Shown here: positions 29,502 to 38,367 of the stretch, one piece after another
Layout of the letters: each line of letters starts with the position of its first letter
Position numbering within the stretch: position 1 is the stretch's first letter
Assembly (NCBI RefSeq): GCF_014205675.1
Contig: NZ_JACIIX010000001.1
Location: 606,989 to 670,988 of the forward strand
DNA length: 64,000 bases
Origin: Novispirillum itersonii
Lineage (GTDB): Bacteria; Pseudomonadota; Alphaproteobacteria; Rhodospirillales; Rhodospirillaceae
Direction of reading: 5' to 3'
The notes under the pieces: model-generated
What the model was told of the DNA's origin: nothing
Database searches by the model: none
What the model saw: only the letters and a program-made list of their open reading frames with translations
Program-made: the position numbers and the translations under genes

Positions 29502-30314
29502 TCAGCCGACCGTCTTCTTCAGGAAGGCCAGTGTCCGCTCCCACGCCAACCGGGCATCTGCCTCGTCATAGCGGGCGACGGTCGGGTTGGCGAAGGCATG
29601 ATCGGCGTCGTACCAGTAAATATCCGCCGGATGGCCGTTCTGCTTCAGCGCGGCGGTAAAGGGATCAACCATCGCGTGGTTGATTGACTGGTCCTTTTCC
29701 CCGAAGTGCCCCAGCACCGGCCCCTTCAGGGCCTTCAGCGCCACCGGATCCGACGGCACCCGGCCATAATACAGGACCGTGGCATCCACCGGAGTCGCCA
29801 GCGAGGCATTGACCGACCAGCCGCCGCCGAAACACCAGCCCAGCGTCGCCACCTTACCGGTGCCACGCGGGTGCTGCCGCAGCCAGCTGATCCACGCCAC
29901 CATCGTTGCAGTGGCCACCTCCGGCTTCACCGCCTGTATCTGCGCCTTGGCCGCCTCGGCATCGGTGGCGACCTTGCCGCCGAACAGATCCACCGCCAGC
30001 GCCACATAGCCGCTGCGGGCCAGATCCGCCGCCACACTCTTGATCTGGTCGTTCAGGCCCCACCATTCATGAATCAGCACCACCGCCGGGGCCTTCTGCG
30101 CCTCCGGCAGGGCCAGCGCCGCCTGAACCGGGCCGACTCCGGGCACATCCAGCGTCACCATCGTGGTGGTCGATGCCGCGACTCCGGCCAGCGCCGGGGA
30201 TGCCAGCACCGCCGCCAGCGGCGCGGTTGCCAGCGCCTTCAGCAGCGACCGGCGATCGGTTTCAGAGACCGGCCCATCAGCCGTCAGGATCTCAGCGGGG
30301 GGAACAGCCGTCAT
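29502..30314 (-). CDS. Tat-exported dienelactone hydrolase-family protein
   Basis: An alpha/beta hydrolase of 270 residues. The N-terminus has a twin-arginine motif (DRRSLLK, residues about 20-26) before a hydrophobic Ala-rich stretch ending ASPALAG, so export through Tat is likely. The Cys nucleophile sits in GWCFGGGW, and Asp (FGEKD) and His (DADHAF) complete the triad typical of dienelactone hydrolases. Family members hydrolyse dienelactone in aromatic degradation, but many have other ester substrates, and no catechol-pathway gene lies here. The ATG at 30314 has GAGG six bases upstream; a GTG eleven codons earlier is possible. Confidence 0.88.
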   Translation of the reverse strand: MTAVPPAEILTADGPVSETDRRSLLKALATAPLAAVLASPALAGVAASTTTMVTLDVPGVGPVQAALALPEAQKAPAVVLIHEWWGLNDQIKSVAADLARSGYVALAVDLFGGKVATDAEAAKAQIQAVKPEVATATMVAWISWLRQHPRGTGKVATLGWCFGGGWSVNASLATPVDATVLYYGRVPSDPVALKALKGPVLGHFGEKDQSINHAMVDPFTAALKQNGHPADIYWYDADHAFANPTVARYDEADARLAWERTLAFLKKTVG

Positions 30315-30417
30315 GGCGCACCTCGGGGTCAGAGAGAGAGGAAACACTCCCGTCTGAAAGGTGGACCGCTGGCGCAGATCGTCAAGACCCGGACCGGAGC
30401 CAAACTGAAAAGGATGC

Positions 30418-30458
30418 CAAAAAGCGAAACGGCCCGCCGCATTTGCGACAGGCCGTTT
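30418..30458 (-). terminator. Intrinsic terminator after the tandem tRNA-Gly genes
   Basis: On the minus strand GAAACGGCC pairs with GGCCGTTTC (16-base loop) and is followed by GCTTTTTGG. Confidence 0.85.
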
Positions 30459-30465
30459 CTGAAAC

Positions 30466-30540
30466 TGGAGCGGGCGAAGGGATTCGAACCCTCGACCCCA
30501 ACCTTGGCAAGGTTGTGCTCTACCCCTGAGCTACGCCCGC
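30466..30540 (-). tRNA. tRNA-Gly (anticodon GCC), copy 1
   Basis: A 75-nt cloverleaf: acceptor GCGGGCG with CGCCCGC, D-arm AGCTCAGGGGTAGAGC, anticodon arm CAACCTTGCCAAGGTTG, T-arm GAGGGTTCGAATCCCTT, encoded CCA. It is identical in sequence to the copies at 30578 and 35825. It is cotranscribed with the copy 37 bp upstream. Confidence 0.97.
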
Positions 30541-30577
30541 ATGGCAGACAGCGCTTGCGCACTGCCGTTTCTGAAAC

Positions 30578-30652
30578 TGGAGCGGGCGAAGGGATTCGAA
30601 CCCTCGACCCCAACCTTGGCAAGGTTGTGCTCTACCCCTGAGCTACGCCCGC
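30578..30652 (-). tRNA. tRNA-Gly (anticodon GCC), copy 2
   Basis: Same sequence and structure as the copy at 30466, including the encoded CCA. It is first in the tandem pair, served by the promoter at 30707-30735. Confidence 0.97.
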
Positions 30653-30706
30653 ATTCCGTTTGCGGCACCGTTTCCGGTGGGTGACGCTCCAGACGTCAGG
30701 GGGCGG

Positions 30707-30735
30707 TTTATCGTCGGTTTTTTTCCATTTTGCAA
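30707..30735 (-). promoter_or_regulatory. Promoter of the tandem tRNA-Gly genes
   Basis: On the minus strand a -35 box TTGCAA and a -10 box GATAAA are separated by 17 bases. A matching TTGCAA / TATAAA pair precedes the third tRNA-Gly gene, which supports the call. Confidence 0.65.
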
Positions 30736-30765
30736 GCCCCTTTTTCAAAAAAATATCCGGCTCTT

Positions 30766-30790
30766 CGCAGCACGGAAAAATGATGCTGCG
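30766..30790 (+). promoter_or_regulatory. Inverted repeat upstream of the eut genes
   Basis: CGCAGCA and TGCTGCG are separated by 11 bases, about 120 bp before eutB. Two TGTGCAT direct repeats follow at about 30793-30810. A candidate binding region for the AraC-type regulator encoded at the other end of the cluster; unproven. Confidence 0.35.
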
Positions 30791-30911
30791 CTGTGCATAT
30801 AAAGTGTGCATCTGCGAATAACGCTTCTTTTTTGTGCTGAAATGTCAAATAAGGTTGAAGGGAGGACTGCCATACTCTCCTGACCGGATCAGCAGCACAG
30901 GACCGGACACC

Positions 30912-32294
30912 ATGGCTTCTTTCAGTGTCCAGACCGGCGGACAGCGCCACACCTTCGACAGCCTCTCCACCGTCATGGCCTGCGCCTCGCCGCGCCGGTC
31001 CGGGGATGAGCTGGCGGGTCTTGCCGCCGCCACCGATACCCGCCGCGTCGCCGCCCGCATGGTGCTGGCCGACCTGCCGCTGAAGATCTTCCTCGATCAG
31101 CCGCTGATTCCTTACGAAACCGATGAGGTCACCCGCCTGATCTGCGACACCCACGATGCCGCCGCCTTTGCCCCGGTGGCCTCGCTGACGGTGGGGGAAT
31201 TCCGCGACTGGCTGCTGTCCTACGCCGCCACCGCGCAGGCCCTGCGTGCCCTGGCCCCCGGCCTGACCCCGGAAATGGTCGCTGCCGTCTCCAAGCTGAT
31301 GCGCAACGCCGACCTGATGGCGGTGGCCGCCAAATGCCGGGTGGTCACCGCCTTCCGCACCACCGTCGGGCTGGACGGCTGCCTGTCCAGCCGCCTGCAA
31401 CCCAACCACCCGACCGATGATCCGCTGGGGATTGCCGCCTCGACCCTCGACGGGCTGCTGTTCGGCATTGGCGACGCGGTGATCGGCATCAATCCGGCCA
31501 CCGACAACCTCAGCGCCTGCATGACCCTGCTGGAGATGCTCGATCAGGTCCGCACCAAATACGACATCCCCACCCAGTCCTGCGTGCTGACCCATGTCAC
31601 CAACAGCCTTCAGGCGATGGAACGCGGCGCGCCGCTGGATCTGGTGTTCCAGAGCATCGCCGGGACCGAAGCCGCCAACCGGGGGTTCGGCATCTCGCTG
31701 TCGATCCTGTCCGAGGCACTGGAGGCCGCCCGCAGCCTGAAGCGCGGCACGGTCGGCACCAACGTCATGTATTTCGAGACCGGGCAGGGCAGCGCCCTGT
31801 CCGCCGATGCCCATCACGGGGTGGATCAGCAGACCGTCGAGGTCCGCGCCTATGCCGTCGCCCGGGCCTTCGATCCGTTTCTGGTCAACACCGTCGTCGG
31901 CTTCATCGGGCCGGAGTACCTGTTTGACAGCAAGCAGATCATCCGCGCCGGTCTGGAAGACCATTTCTGCGGCAAGCTGCTGGGCGTGCCGATGGGGGTG
32001 GACGTCTGTTACACCAACCACGCCGAGGCCGATCAGGATGACATGGACACCCTGATGACCCTGCTGGCCACCGCCGGAGTCAACTTTGTGATCGGCGTCC
32101 CCGGGGCCGATGACGTGATGCTGAATTACCAGAGCCTCAGCTACCACGACATCCTCGGCCTGCGGCACCGGCTGGCCCTGCGCCCTGCCCCCGAATTTGA
32201 CGGCTGGCTGGCCCGGATGGGCCTGCTGGACGACAGCGGCCGCCTGCCGCCGCCCACCCCCGACCAACCGGCGTTCCGCCGCCTGATGGGATAA
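30912..32294 (+). CDS. eutB: Ethanolamine ammonia-lyase large subunit
   Basis: Adenosylcobalamin-dependent enzyme converting ethanolamine to acetaldehyde and ammonia; this is the active-site subunit. The 460-residue length is normal for EutB, and sequence is recognisable throughout (LPLKIFLDQPLIPYETDEV, GIGDAVIGINPATDN, NVMYFETGQGSALSADAHH, GADDVMLNYQSLSYHD). I start at the ATG at 30912; the frame is open 26 codons further upstream but that part lacks family similarity. eutC follows after 13 bp. No microcompartment shell genes or reactivase are seen nearby, so this is the simple, Pseudomonas-type ethanolamine system. Confidence 0.97.
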   Translation: MASFSVQTGGQRHTFDSLSTVMACASPRRSGDELAGLAAATDTRRVAARMVLADLPLKIFLDQPLIPYETDEVTRLICDTHDAAAFAPVASLTVGEFRDWLLSYAATAQALRALAPGLTPEMVAAVSKLMRNADLMAVAAKCRVVTAFRTTVGLDGCLSSRLQPNHPTDDPLGIAASTLDGLLFGIGDAVIGINPATDNLSACMTLLEMLDQVRTKYDIPTQSCVLTHVTNSLQAMERGAPLDLVFQSIAGTEAANRGFGISLSILSEALEAARSLKRGTVGTNVMYFETGQGSALSADAHHGVDQQTVEVRAYAVARAFDPFLVNTVVGFIGPEYLFDSKQIIRAGLEDHFCGKLLGVPMGVDVCYTNHAEADQDDMDTLMTLLATAGVNFVIGVPGADDVMLNYQSLSYHDILGLRHRLALRPAPEFDGWLARMGLLDDSGRLPPPTPDQPAFRRLMG

Positions 32295-32307
32295 GGGAGA
32301 CACCCGC

Positions 32308-33117
32308 ATGCCCCCGTCCGCCGATCTGCCGACCGCCACCATCCTGCCGCTGGATCCGTTTGCCCGCTTCCGCAGCGCCACCCGCGCCCGCATCGGCCTT
32401 GGCCGGGCCGGGGATGCCCTGCCGACCCCGGCCCTGCTGGATTTCCAGATGGCCCATGCGCTGGCCCGGGATGCCGTCTATGGCACCGTTGACTGGGATG
32501 CCTTGGCGGCAGACCTGCCGCTGGCGGCCACCGGCCCGGTGATCGCCGTCCACAGCGATGCCCCGGACCGCGCCACCTACCTGCGCCGCCCGGATCTGGG
32601 GCGGCGGCTGGATGCCGACAGCCCGGCCCGCCTGAACGCGGCCCGCCCGCCCGCCGGGGCCTGTGATCTGGTTCTGGTGATTGCCGATGGCCTGTCCGCC
32701 GCCGCCGTGCAGGCATGGGCGGCACCGCTGACCCATGAAATTCTCGCCCGGATCCCCGGCTGGCAGGTGCGGATCGTCACCGCCCGGCAGGCCCGCGTCG
32801 CCCTTGGCGACCCGGTCGGCCACGCGCTGGGGGCCACCCTGGCCGCCGTGCTGATCGGCGAGCGCCCCGGCCTGTCGGTGGCGGATTCGCTGGGCATTTA
32901 CCTGACCTATGACCCGCGTCCGGGCCGCAAGGACTCCGAACGCAACTGCCTGTCCAACATCCATGCCAACGGTCTGTCCCCGGCGCTGGCCGCCGAAAAG
33001 CTGGTGTGGCTGATGACCGAAGCCCGGCGGCGCACGCTGACCGGCGTCGACCTGAAAGAGGAAGCGCCGACCCTGGAGTCAACCGGGGCGCCCGAGACCC
33101 TTCCGACACCCCCGTAA
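32308..33117 (+). CDS. eutC: Ethanolamine ammonia-lyase small subunit
   Basis: Partner of EutB that contributes to cobalamin binding. It has 269 residues and typical motifs: RARIGLGRAGDALPT near the N-terminus, VIADGLSAAAVQAW in the middle, and the C-terminal ERNCLSNIHANGLSP segment. The start has AGGGAG about seven bases upstream and lies 13 bp after eutB. The C-terminus carries about 20 extra Pro/Thr/Glu-rich residues. Confidence 0.96.
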   Translation: MPPSADLPTATILPLDPFARFRSATRARIGLGRAGDALPTPALLDFQMAHALARDAVYGTVDWDALAADLPLAATGPVIAVHSDAPDRATYLRRPDLGRRLDADSPARLNAARPPAGACDLVLVIADGLSAAAVQAWAAPLTHEILARIPGWQVRIVTARQARVALGDPVGHALGATLAAVLIGERPGLSVADSLGIYLTYDPRPGRKDSERNCLSNIHANGLSPALAAEKLVWLMTEARRRTLTGVDLKEEAPTLESTGAPETLPTPP

Positions 33118-33170
33118 TGCATCTCCGGCCGCAGGCCGGGCACCTGAATCTCGTTATCTGGGAGACCCCG

Positions 33171-34577
33171 ATGTCAGAGAAACCTCAATCCGGGCTGCAC
33201 CGCAGCCTGTCCGGCCTGCACCTGTGGGGCATTGCGGTCGGGCTGGTGATTTCCGGCGAATATTTTGGCTGGTCCTATGGCTGGGCCGCCGCCGGCACCC
33301 TCGGCTTTCTGGTGACGACCATCCTGATCGCCGCCATGTACACCACCTTCATCTTCAGCTTCACCGAACTGACCACCGCCATCCCGCATGCGGGCGGCCC
33401 CTTTGCCTACAGCTACCGTGCCTTCGGGCCGATCGGCGGCTTCATCGCCGGAATGGCCACTCTGATTGAGTTCGTTTTCGCCCCTCCGGCCATTTCGCTG
33501 GCGATCGGGGCCTATCTGAACGTCCAGTTCCCGGCGCTTGATCCCAAGCTGGCCGCCGTCGGGGCCTATATCGTCTTCATGGGGCTGAACATCGTCGGCG
33601 TCACCATCGCCGCCACCTTCGAGCTGTTCATCACCGTGCTGGCAATCATCGAACTGCTGGTGTTCATGGGCGTGGTGGCCCCCGGCTTCAGCTTCGCCAC
33701 CTTCGCCGCCAACGGCTGGGCCGGGCAGGGAACCTTCACCAGCGAGTCGCTGACCGGGATCTTCGCCGCCATTCCGTTTGCCATCTGGTTCTTTCTGGCC
33801 ATCGAAGGTGCCGCCATGGCCGCCGAGGAAACCAAAAATCCGACCAAGACCGTTCCCAAGGCCTATATCGCCGGGATCCTGACTCTGGTGTTCCTTGCCT
33901 TCGGCACCATGATCATGGCCGGTGGCGTCGGCGACTGGACGACCCTGTCCAACATCAACGATCCGCTGCCGCAGGCGATGAAGATGGTGGTCGGCGAGTC
34001 CTCCGGCTGGCTGCACATGCTGGTGTGGATCGGCCTGTTCGGTCTGGTTGCTTCGTTCCACGGCATCATCATGGGGTATTCCCGCCAGATTTTCGCGCTG
34101 GCCCGCGCCGGGTTCCTGCCCCCGGCCTTTGCCACCGTCAATCCGCGCACCCGCACCCCGGTGAAAGCGATTCTGGCCGGGGGTGTGGTCGGCATTGCCG
34201 CCATCTTCTCCGACAGCCTGATCACCATCGGCGGCCAGCCGCTGACCGCCAATATCGTCACCATGTCGGTGTTCGGCGCCATCGTGATGTACATCATGTC
34301 GATGGCCGCCCTGTTCAAACTGCGCCGCAGCGAACCGGCGCTGGACCGCCCGTTCCGCGCCCCGTTCTACCCGGTGTTCCCGGCCATCGCGCTGGTGACG
34401 GCGGTGCTGGCCCTCGGTACCATGATCTACTTCAACCCGATGGTGTTCGGCCTGTTTGTCGGCCTGATGGCGGTGGCCTTCCTGTTCTACCGCTTCACCG
34501 CCGGTCTGCGTGAGAACGCTGAAGCCGATGAGCTGCTGACGCTGGCGCAGGTCGAAGCCCGGTCGCTGGCGGACTGA
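33171..34577 (+). CDS. eat: Ethanolamine permease (APC family)
   Basis: A 468-residue inner-membrane amino-acid/polyamine/organocation transporter with about twelve helices. The N-terminus GLHLWGIAVGLVISGEYFGW is the classic unwound-helix GI(V)SGxYFGW segment of ethanolamine permeases. IEGAAMAAEE and RTRTPVKAI segments also match the family. ATG with GGGAG about eight bases upstream, 53 bp after eutC. Position directly after eutBC supports ethanolamine as substrate. An in-frame extension upstream overlaps eutC and is rejected as start. Confidence 0.93.
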   Translation: MSEKPQSGLHRSLSGLHLWGIAVGLVISGEYFGWSYGWAAAGTLGFLVTTILIAAMYTTFIFSFTELTTAIPHAGGPFAYSYRAFGPIGGFIAGMATLIEFVFAPPAISLAIGAYLNVQFPALDPKLAAVGAYIVFMGLNIVGVTIAATFELFITVLAIIELLVFMGVVAPGFSFATFAANGWAGQGTFTSESLTGIFAAIPFAIWFFLAIEGAAMAAEETKNPTKTVPKAYIAGILTLVFLAFGTMIMAGGVGDWTTLSNINDPLPQAMKMVVGESSGWLHMLVWIGLFGLVASFHGIIMGYSRQIFALARAGFLPPAFATVNPRTRTPVKAILAGGVVGIAAIFSDSLITIGGQPLTANIVTMSVFGAIVMYIMSMAALFKLRRSEPALDRPFRAPFYPVFPAIALVTAVLALGTMIYFNPMVFGLFVGLMAVAFLFYRFTAGLRENAEADELLTLAQVEARSLAD

Positions 34578-34668
34578 TGCCTCCCCCCCGGGGGGTCCGG
34601 CGGGGTGGCTGCGGCTGCCCTGCCGGACTCTTCGCCCCGCCCCCTTTCTCCATCCGGCAGGAGGTTTC

Positions 34669-35742
34669 ATGGCACCGCCGCCGCCCGTTTCCGGGGCAGC
34701 CCCATCCGGCCAGAATTCCGGGCAGAGTCCGGGGCAGCGTCCCGGGCAACGTAATGTGCTGGCCGCCGCCGCCTCCGGGATCACCGACTTCATTTCCGCC
34801 TGCGGCGGCGATGCCGAACGGGTGCTGACTCAGGCCGGGGTCCCGGAACAGTGCATCGGCAACCCGGTCCTGCCGCTTGATCTTGGCAATTACTGCGCCA
34901 TGATGGAACTGGCCGCCGACGACACCGGCAACGACAATTTCGGGCTGTGGTATGGGCAGCAGTTTCGCCCGCAGGCCCTTGGCCTGATCGGGGAAATTGC
35001 TCTGGCTGCCCCGACGCTGGGCGCGGCGCTGGACAATCTGGCCAGCCTGTTTCCCTTCCACCAGCAGGCGACGGAAACCCGGCTGACCCGGGACGGTGAC
35101 CTGTGGCGGCTGGAATACCGGATTCTCGACAGCCGGATCGCCGAACGGCGGCAGGATGCCGAACTGACCATGGGGATGTTCGCCAACGTCTTCCGCACCT
35201 GCCTCGGCAGCGACTGGACGCCGGAGGAAGTGCAGTTCGAGCACCTGCGCCCCGGCACCGCGCAGGACCACAGCCGCGCCTTCGGGGCCCCGGTCCATTT
35301 CGGGCAGCGCACCAACTGTCTGGTGGTGCGCGACCGGGGGTTTGACCGGCGGATGCCCGGCGGCGACCTTGCCCGCCTCAGCCGCCTGCGCAGTGACCTG
35401 AAAACCCTGACCGGCGGCACCGGCACCGTGCCGTTTCTGGCGCGGGTGCAGTCCGATATCCGCAGCCGCCTGCCGGAAGGCTATCCGCATATCGACGATG
35501 TCGCCGCCACGCTGGGAATGGCCCGCTGGACCCTGCAACGGCGGCTGGCCGATGAAGGGCTGAGCTTTTCCGGCGCGGTGGATGGGGTCCGGCGCGATCT
35601 GGCCGCCCTGTACCTCAGCCAGACCCATGTGCCGATGTCAGACATCGCCTATCTGCTGGGATATTCTGAACTGTCCGCCTTCAGCCGGGCCTTCCGCCGC
35701 TGGTTCGGCTGCGCCCCGACGCGGGCCCGGGCGCGGGAATGA
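34669..35742 (+). CDS. AraC-family transcriptional regulator, likely of eut
   Basis: A 357-residue DNA-binding regulator. The first about 30 residues are Pro/Gln/Gly-rich. Residues about 35-220 form an arabinose-binding-like effector domain of the OruR/ArgR-type branch. The C-terminus (about 270-355) is a double helix-turn-helix with DVAATLGMARWTLQRRL and the second-helix signature MSDIAYLLGYSELSAFSRAFR. ATG with AGGAGG five bases upstream, 91 bp after the permease. By position it probably activates eutBC-eat in response to ethanolamine, as AraC regulators do in comparable clusters. It shares no sequence feature proving that. Confidence 0.88.
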   Translation: MAPPPPVSGAAPSGQNSGQSPGQRPGQRNVLAAAASGITDFISACGGDAERVLTQAGVPEQCIGNPVLPLDLGNYCAMMELAADDTGNDNFGLWYGQQFRPQALGLIGEIALAAPTLGAALDNLASLFPFHQQATETRLTRDGDLWRLEYRILDSRIAERRQDAELTMGMFANVFRTCLGSDWTPEEVQFEHLRPGTAQDHSRAFGAPVHFGQRTNCLVVRDRGFDRRMPGGDLARLSRLRSDLKTLTGGTGTVPFLARVQSDIRSRLPEGYPHIDDVAATLGMARWTLQRRLADEGLSFSGAVDGVRRDLAALYLSQTHVPMSDIAYLLGYSELSAFSRAFRRWFGCAPTRARARE

Positions 35743-35791
35743 TCCCCCCCGCCTGCCAACAGGCTGCGTCCGGAACGCCGGACCAAAAAGC

Positions 35792-35821
35792 AAAAAGGCT
35801 GCCCGGTAAGGCAGCCTTTTT
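35792..35821. terminator. Bidirectional terminator between the AraC gene and tRNA-Gly copy 3
   Basis: AAAAAGGCTGCC pairs with GGCAGCCTTTTT around a six-base loop, giving T-runs on both strands. Confidence 0.93.
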
Positions 35822-35824
35822 GAC

Positions 35825-35899
35825 TGGAGCGGGCGAAGGGATTCGAACCCTCGACCCCAACCTTGGCAAGGTTGTGCTCTACCCCTGAGCTACGCCCGC
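35825..35899 (-). tRNA. tRNA-Gly (anticodon GCC), copy 3
   Basis: 75 nt, identical to the tandem copies at 30466 and 30578, with encoded CCA. It lies on the far side of the eut cluster and is transcribed toward it. Confidence 0.97.
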
Positions 35900-35965
35900 T
35901 TGGCGACCGGATGTCTCCGGTGGGTCACCGCTGTCCGGGCACTGGCCCGTCGTTCGGTAGGCGGG

Positions 35966-35995
35966 TTTATAGACGGACTTTCAGGGGCTTTGCAA
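35966..35995 (-). promoter_or_regulatory. Promoter of tRNA-Gly copy 3
   Basis: Minus-strand -35 TTGCAA and -10 TATAAA, 18 bases apart (17 if CTATAA is taken). Like the tandem copies it is preceded by a TTTTTTTGAAAAA tract, showing that the promoter region as well as the tRNA was duplicated. Confidence 0.65.
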
Positions 35996-36150
35996 GTGTG
36001 TTTTTTCAAAAAAATGTCGCCGCCGCCCCTCTTCCCGCATCCGCCGCCACCCGACCGCCGGGCTGATAACAGACCTTGCCAGCGCCGGACAGACGGTCCA
36101 TCTATGAAGACTGAACCGGTTCACCCTTTGACTATCAGGTTTCCAGTCCC

Positions 36151-37053
36151 ATGAGCTTCATTCTCGACGAACACGCGCCCCGCCCGACCGCTGCCGCCGA
36201 TGCGGTGAAGGACGGCACCGCCGCCACCTTCATGAAAGACGTGATTGAAGCCTCGCGCGAGGTTCCGGTCATCGCCTACTTCTCGGCCCCGTGGTGCGGG
36301 CCGTGCAAGACCTTCGGCCCGATGCTGGAAAAGCAGGTCCGCCAGTCCGCCGGTAAGGTCAGGCTGGTCAAGATCAATGTTGACGAGGAACAGCAGCTGG
36401 CGGCCCAGCTGCGGGTGCAGGCGGTGCCGACCGTGTTCGGCTTCGTTAACGGCCGCCCGGTTGATGCCTTTTCCAACGCCCTGCCGGAAAGCCAGATCAA
36501 AAGCTTCATCGCCCGTCTCAGCGGCGGCGGCAATGTGATCGACGAGGCGCTGGCCCAGGCCAAGGCGGTGCTGGAAGAGGGCGACGCCGCCACCGCCATG
36601 GATATCTACCAGCAGATTCTGGCGCAGGATCCGGCCAATGGCGAGGGCATCGCCGGGGTGATGCGCTGCTATCTGGCGATGGGCGAAGCCGAGCCGGTGG
36701 ACGAAATTCTTGCCCAGCTGCCGCCCGACCTGCTGAAGCACCCGGCGATTGCCTCGGTGAAGACGCAGGTGGAACTGGCCGGTCAGGCCTCCGGCGATTT
36801 CGCGGCGCTGGAAGCGCAGGTTGCCGCCAACCCCGGTGACATGCAGGCCCGTTATGATCTGGCAATGGCCTACTTCGGTGCCAACCGCCGTCAGCAGGCC
36901 GCCGATGCCCTGCTGGACATTATCCGCCTTGACCGCAGCTGGAATGAGGAGCAGGCCAAGACCCAGCTCCTGAAGCTGTTTGAAGCCTTCGGTCACACCG
37001 ATCCGGTGACCATGGCGGCCCGCCGCAAGCTGTCGGCGCTGCTGTTCTCCTGA
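36151..37053 (+). CDS. Thioredoxin-domain co-chaperone, YbbN/CnoX-like
   Basis: A 300-residue cytosolic protein. Residues about 20-125 are a thioredoxin fold with the active site APWCGPCKTF, here with both cysteines. Residues about 130-300 carry TPR-like helical repeats (GDAATAMDIYQQIL, ARYDLAMAYFGANRRQQAADALL). This is the architecture of YbbN/CnoX proteins, which protect proteins from oxidation and cooperate with chaperones. It leads a compact operon with the LON-domain, Trm112, DUF971 and SDR genes. Confidence 0.9.
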   Translation: MSFILDEHAPRPTAAADAVKDGTAATFMKDVIEASREVPVIAYFSAPWCGPCKTFGPMLEKQVRQSAGKVRLVKINVDEEQQLAAQLRVQAVPTVFGFVNGRPVDAFSNALPESQIKSFIARLSGGGNVIDEALAQAKAVLEEGDAATAMDIYQQILAQDPANGEGIAGVMRCYLAMGEAEPVDEILAQLPPDLLKHPAIASVKTQVELAGQASGDFAALEAQVAANPGDMQARYDLAMAYFGANRRQQAADALLDIIRLDRSWNEEQAKTQLLKLFEAFGHTDPVTMAARRKLSALLFS

Positions 37054-37107
37054 CGGATCATCCGCCGCCCGCCGCACCGGAACCGGGCAAGACAGGAAGG
37101 GGATGTC

Positions 37108-37782
37108 ATGGTCGTAGAGTCTTCTGCTCCCGGTCCGTTTCACCCCCGGCTGAGCGATCTGCCGCCGGTGCTGCCGGTGTTCCCGCTGTCCGGGGCGCTG
37201 CTGCTGCCATGGTCACGGCTGCCGCTGAATATCTTCGAGCGGCGCTACCTGAGCATGGTGCAGGATGCCCTGGGCATCGGGCGGATGATCGGCATGGTGC
37301 AGCCGGTCGGCGGAGCCCTGACGGACAGCGAGCCCCTGCCGTCGCTGTTCTCCGTCGGTTGCGCCGGGCGGATCTCCAGTTTCTCGGAAACCCCCGACGG
37401 ACGGCTGCTGATCACCCTGACCGGGGTGTGCCGCTTCCGGATCACCGAGGAACGGCCGATGACCCGGGCCTACCGGATGGTGGACCCCGACTGGATGCCG
37501 TTCGCCGATGACCTCAACCCGCAGCCGCCGGTGCAGGTGGACCGGGCCCGGCTGATGCAGGCCCTGACCGAATTCCTCAACACCATCGGCATGCCGGTGA
37601 ATGACCGGGCACTGGCGGACCTGCCGCCCGCCGACCTGATCAACACGGTGGCGATGACCTTCCCCTTCGACCCGACCGAGAAACAGGCCCTGCTGGAGGC
37701 CCCGACCGCCCAGCACCGGGCCGATGTCCTGATCACCCTGCTGGAAATGGCGCAGTTCCCCGGTACACTGCCGCGGCAATAA
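37108..37782 (+). CDS. LON substrate-binding-domain protein
   Basis: 224 residues, matching the stand-alone N-terminal domain of Lon protease (PUA-like): [23 protein letters not shown] near the start and [16 protein letters not shown] near the end. There is no ATPase or protease domain. Function of stand-alone forms is not established. ATG with an AGGAAGGGG ribosome site, 54 bp after the thioredoxin gene. The gene order with thioredoxin and Trm112 is conserved in alphaproteobacteria in my knowledge. Confidence 0.9.
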   Translation: MVVESSAPGPFHPRLSDLPPVLPVFPLSGALLLPWSRLPLNIFERRYLSMVQDALGIGRMIGMVQPVGGALTDSEPLPSLFSVGCAGRISSFSETPDGRLLITLTGVCRFRITEERPMTRAYRMVDPDWMPFADDLNPQPPVQVDRARLMQALTEFLNTIGMPVNDRALADLPPADLINTVAMTFPFDPTEKQALLEAPTAQHRADVLITLLEMAQFPGTLPRQ

Positions 37783-37810
37783 GGCCGTTTCCGTCCTCTG
37801 GAGTTTTGTC

Positions 37811-38014
37811 ATGTCCGAAACCGCCGCCCTCCGGGCCGTTGACCCGAAGCTGCTGGAAATTCTGGTCTGTCCGCTGTCGAAAGGCCCGCTGCGCTATGAC
37901 GCCGCCCGGCAGGAACTGATCTCCGACAAGGCCGGTCTGGCCTATCCGATCCGCGACGGCATTCCGATCATGCTGATCGACGAAGCCCGTTCCCTCGACG
38001 ATACCGCCGGATAA
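37811..38014 (+). CDS. Trm112-family protein
   Basis: 67 residues with the family pattern [17 protein letters not shown], then [17 protein letters not shown]. Eukaryotic Trm112 activates methyltransferases; the role of bacterial homologues (YcaR-like) is poorly known. Only one cysteine is present, so the zinc site of eukaryotic Trm112 is absent, as in many bacterial members. It lies 28 bp after the LON-domain gene. Confidence 0.92.
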   Translation: MSETAALRAVDPKLLEILVCPLSKGPLRYDAARQELISDKAGLAYPIRDGIPIMLIDEARSLDDTAG

Positions 38015-38019
38015 CCGGG

Positions 38020-38367
38020 ATGGAACCGACCGAAATCGCGGTCAGCCGGGCGGACCGCACCCTGACTGTCACCTTTGATACCGGCGCGGTCTATACCTTC
38101 ACGGCGGAATTCCTGCGGGTGAACAGCCCGTCGGCGGAGGTGCAGGGCCACAGCCCGGAGCAGAAGCAGACCGTCGCCGGTAAAAAGAACGTCGGCATCC
38201 GCGATCTGGAGGCCGTCGGCCATTACGCCGTCAAGATCATCTTCGACGACGGGCACGACACTGGCCTGTACACATGGGAAACGCTGGCCGATTACGGACA
38301 GCGGCAGGAGGCCCTGTGGGCCGCCTATCTGGCCGAACTGGCCGTCAAAGGACTGAAACGCGAATGA
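38020..38367 (+). CDS. DUF971 (gamma-butyrobetaine hydroxylase-like N-terminal) protein
   Basis: 115 residues of the small DUF971 fold: an N-terminal beta region (LTVTFDTGAVYTFTAEFLR), the RVNSPSAEVQGH segment and a C-terminal DGHDTGLYTWETL motif. In some bacteria DUF971 proteins are linked to iron-sulphur or Mrp proteins, but that is not evident here. It begins five bp after the Trm112 stop and its stop overlaps the next start (ATGA), so translation is coupled. Confidence 0.9.
   Translation: MEPTEIAVSRADRTLTVTFDTGAVYTFTAEFLRVNSPSAEVQGHSPEQKQTVAGKKNVGIRDLEAVGHYAVKIIFDDGHDTGLYTWETLADYGQRQEALWAAYLAELAVKGLKRE

Noticed and set aside
30834-35742. Ethanolamine microcompartment locus
   Set aside because: Only the lyase subunits, a permease and a regulator are present. 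No shell protein, aldehyde dehydrogenase or reactivase gene lies nearby.
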